From Candidatus Latescibacterota bacterium (GTDB taxonomy: Bacteria > JAAXHH01 > JABIQT01), in assembly GCA_018667995.1 (NCBI GenBank), contig JABIQT010000340.1:1-6437 (forward strand): DNA of 6,437 bases, given 5' to 3'. Both the position numbers and the translations under genes were made by a program. Of this stretch, positions 5,626 to 6,437 are shown piece after piece. The notes under the pieces are model-generated. The model ran no database searches and was not told the DNA's origin. It saw only the letters and a list, made by a program, of their open reading frames with translations. Within the stretch, counting starts at the first letter, position 1. The number at the start of each line of letters is the position of its first letter.

Positions 5626-6437
5626 TCAGAGGGATAGTGGCTGGTTTTCCCGAGCGCCAAAGCACTCCACGGACGCACCTTCCTGCTCGACTATATGACG
5701 CGCTTGGAAGACCATGGCATCTATGAGATTATCATCGTGTCCTGGATCGTGATGAAACAGGCCAAGCCGCGGCACATCTGCAATCATCGCCAGTTTTACG
5801 GAACGTTGGTAGTTGGAATGGCCCCAAGTGGGAAACCGGTCATACTGCTCTGGGGTAAATTGTGAATCATGAAAGAGTAGGTCTGCCTCCTTGCAGAATG
5901 AGACCATTCGCTGAAAGATCTCCTCGTCATCCGAGGGCGTGAGATCGTTATCGGGGATAAAAACCAGGACAGCTCCATCCGCTTCGATCCGATACCCTAC
6001 CCCGCCTCCGGGGTGGTTAATGTCCGCACAGGATATAGTTGCGCCGTTGATATCGCAGGATCTCTCCGTCACATTGTGAAAGTTGATATCAGCTTGCATG
6101 GCGTTGAAATTTACAGGAAAATGGATGCTCTCCATCTGGCTGATGAGAATGTCTTCTATATGCTTCTCTCCCTGATAATATCCGTATATCTGAAGCTGGT
6201 TACCAGGAATGTAAGCAGGGGTGAAGAAAGGAAATCCTTGTATGTGGTCCCAGTGGGCGTGGGTAAGAAAGAGAGATACATCGACGGGCGCACCTCGAGA
6301 AAGCAATTCGCCGCCCAGTTTTCGAATGCCTGTGCCGGCATCGAAAATAAGGCAACTACCATCATCGAGTATTACCTCAAGGCATGTGGTGTTTCCGCCG
6401 TATCGGGCCGTCTCAGGACCGGGTGTGGCTATCGATC
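5626..6437 (-). CDS. metallo-beta-lactamase-fold hydrolase (PhnP/COG1235-like), 5' end outside window
   Basis: The reading frame is open to the window edge, giving 269 residues; only about ten N-terminal residues seem missing, because the visible start SIATPGPETARYGGNT matches the strand-one region usually preceded by a short FWGTRG-type segment. The zinc motif is THAHWDH at visible residues 58-64. Further ligand motifs are INHPGG, PDND, LFHDSQFT, WGHSNYQ and LFHHDPGHDD near the C-terminus, the usual set of this two-metal hydrolase subfamily. Members cleave phosphodiesters or related esters in the cytoplasm; the substrate here is not known. A TTG at 6304-6306 could be mistaken for the start, but the conserved GGNT and DAGTGIR segments lie upstream of it, so the true start is beyond 6437. 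Convergent with the membrane peptidase gene, stop against stop. It is complete at the C-terminus. Confidence 0.92.
   Translation of the reverse strand, partial: SIATPGPETARYGGNTTCLEVILDDGSCLIFDAGTGIRKLGGELLSRGAPVDVSLFLTHAHWDHIQGFPFFTPAYIPGNQLQIYGYYQGEKHIEDILISQMESIHFPVNFNAMQADINFHNVTERSCDINGATISCADINHPGGGVGYRIEADGAVLVFIPDNDLTPSDDEEIFQRMVSFCKEADLLFHDSQFTPEQYDRFPTWGHSNYQRSVKLAMIADVPRLGLFHHDPGHDDNLIDAMVFQARHIVEQEGASVECFGARENQPLSL

Noticed and set aside
5637-5674. Possible terminator for the membrane protease gene (TGGC/GCCA pairing)
   Set aside because: Four base pairs, a large loop and no T run after it on the plus strand.
6304-6306. TTG as the start of the hydrolase
   Set aside because: Conserved GGNT and DAGTGIR segments are encoded in frame upstream of it, so it is internal.
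6156-6365. 69-residue minus-strand frame at the right edge
   Set aside because: It overlaps the metallo-beta-lactamase-fold gene in another frame; the zinc motifs belong to the other frame.

Overview
The window comes from a bacterial chromosome of roughly 50% G+C. It holds five protein-coding genes and no RNA gene, mobile element or CRISPR array that I can support. The host cannot be named from this sequence. Clear Shine-Dalgarno sites (GGGAGG and AGGAG) and a near-consensus sigma-70 promoter (TTGACA, 17 bp, TATACT) show a standard bacterial expression apparatus. The lipoprotein and the large envelope peptidase with TPR repeats suit a Gram-negative-type, uncultured environmental lineage. This is only a suggestion; FCB-group or Latescibacter/Poribacteria-like phyla are possibilities, based on general impression of the proteins.

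Left part (1-3077, minus strand). Three genes read leftward in the order TPR lipoprotein (3077-2613), M14-type zinc carboxypeptidase (2519-1119) and Gfo/Idh/MocA oxidoreductase (1101-16). The last two are 17 bp apart and the oxidoreductase has its own strong ribosome site, so they are probably cotranscribed. A 93-bp gap holding a GC-rich hairpin with a T-rich tail separates the lipoprotein from the carboxypeptidase, and may terminate or attenuate transcription between them.

Middle (3078-3282). A 205-bp divergent intergenic region carries a near-consensus promoter for the lipoprotein. No convincing promoter or Shine-Dalgarno was seen for the rightward gene.

Right part (3283-6437). A 780-residue plus-strand gene encodes about seven N-terminal membrane helices, then an extracytoplasmic gluzincin (peptidase MA-like, HELAH plus HEGLA) domain, then TPR repeats. 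It meets head-on a metallo-beta-lactamase-fold hydrolase gene on the minus strand; the two stop codons touch with no base between. The hydrolase gene runs off the right edge, and only its first few residues are missing.

The most interesting object is the membrane-peptidase-TPR fusion next to a divergent TPR lipoprotein, which could be an uncharacterised envelope proteolysis or quality-control pair. The link between the two is inference. The carboxypeptidase and oxidoreductase look like a small catabolic or modifying unit of unknown substrate.
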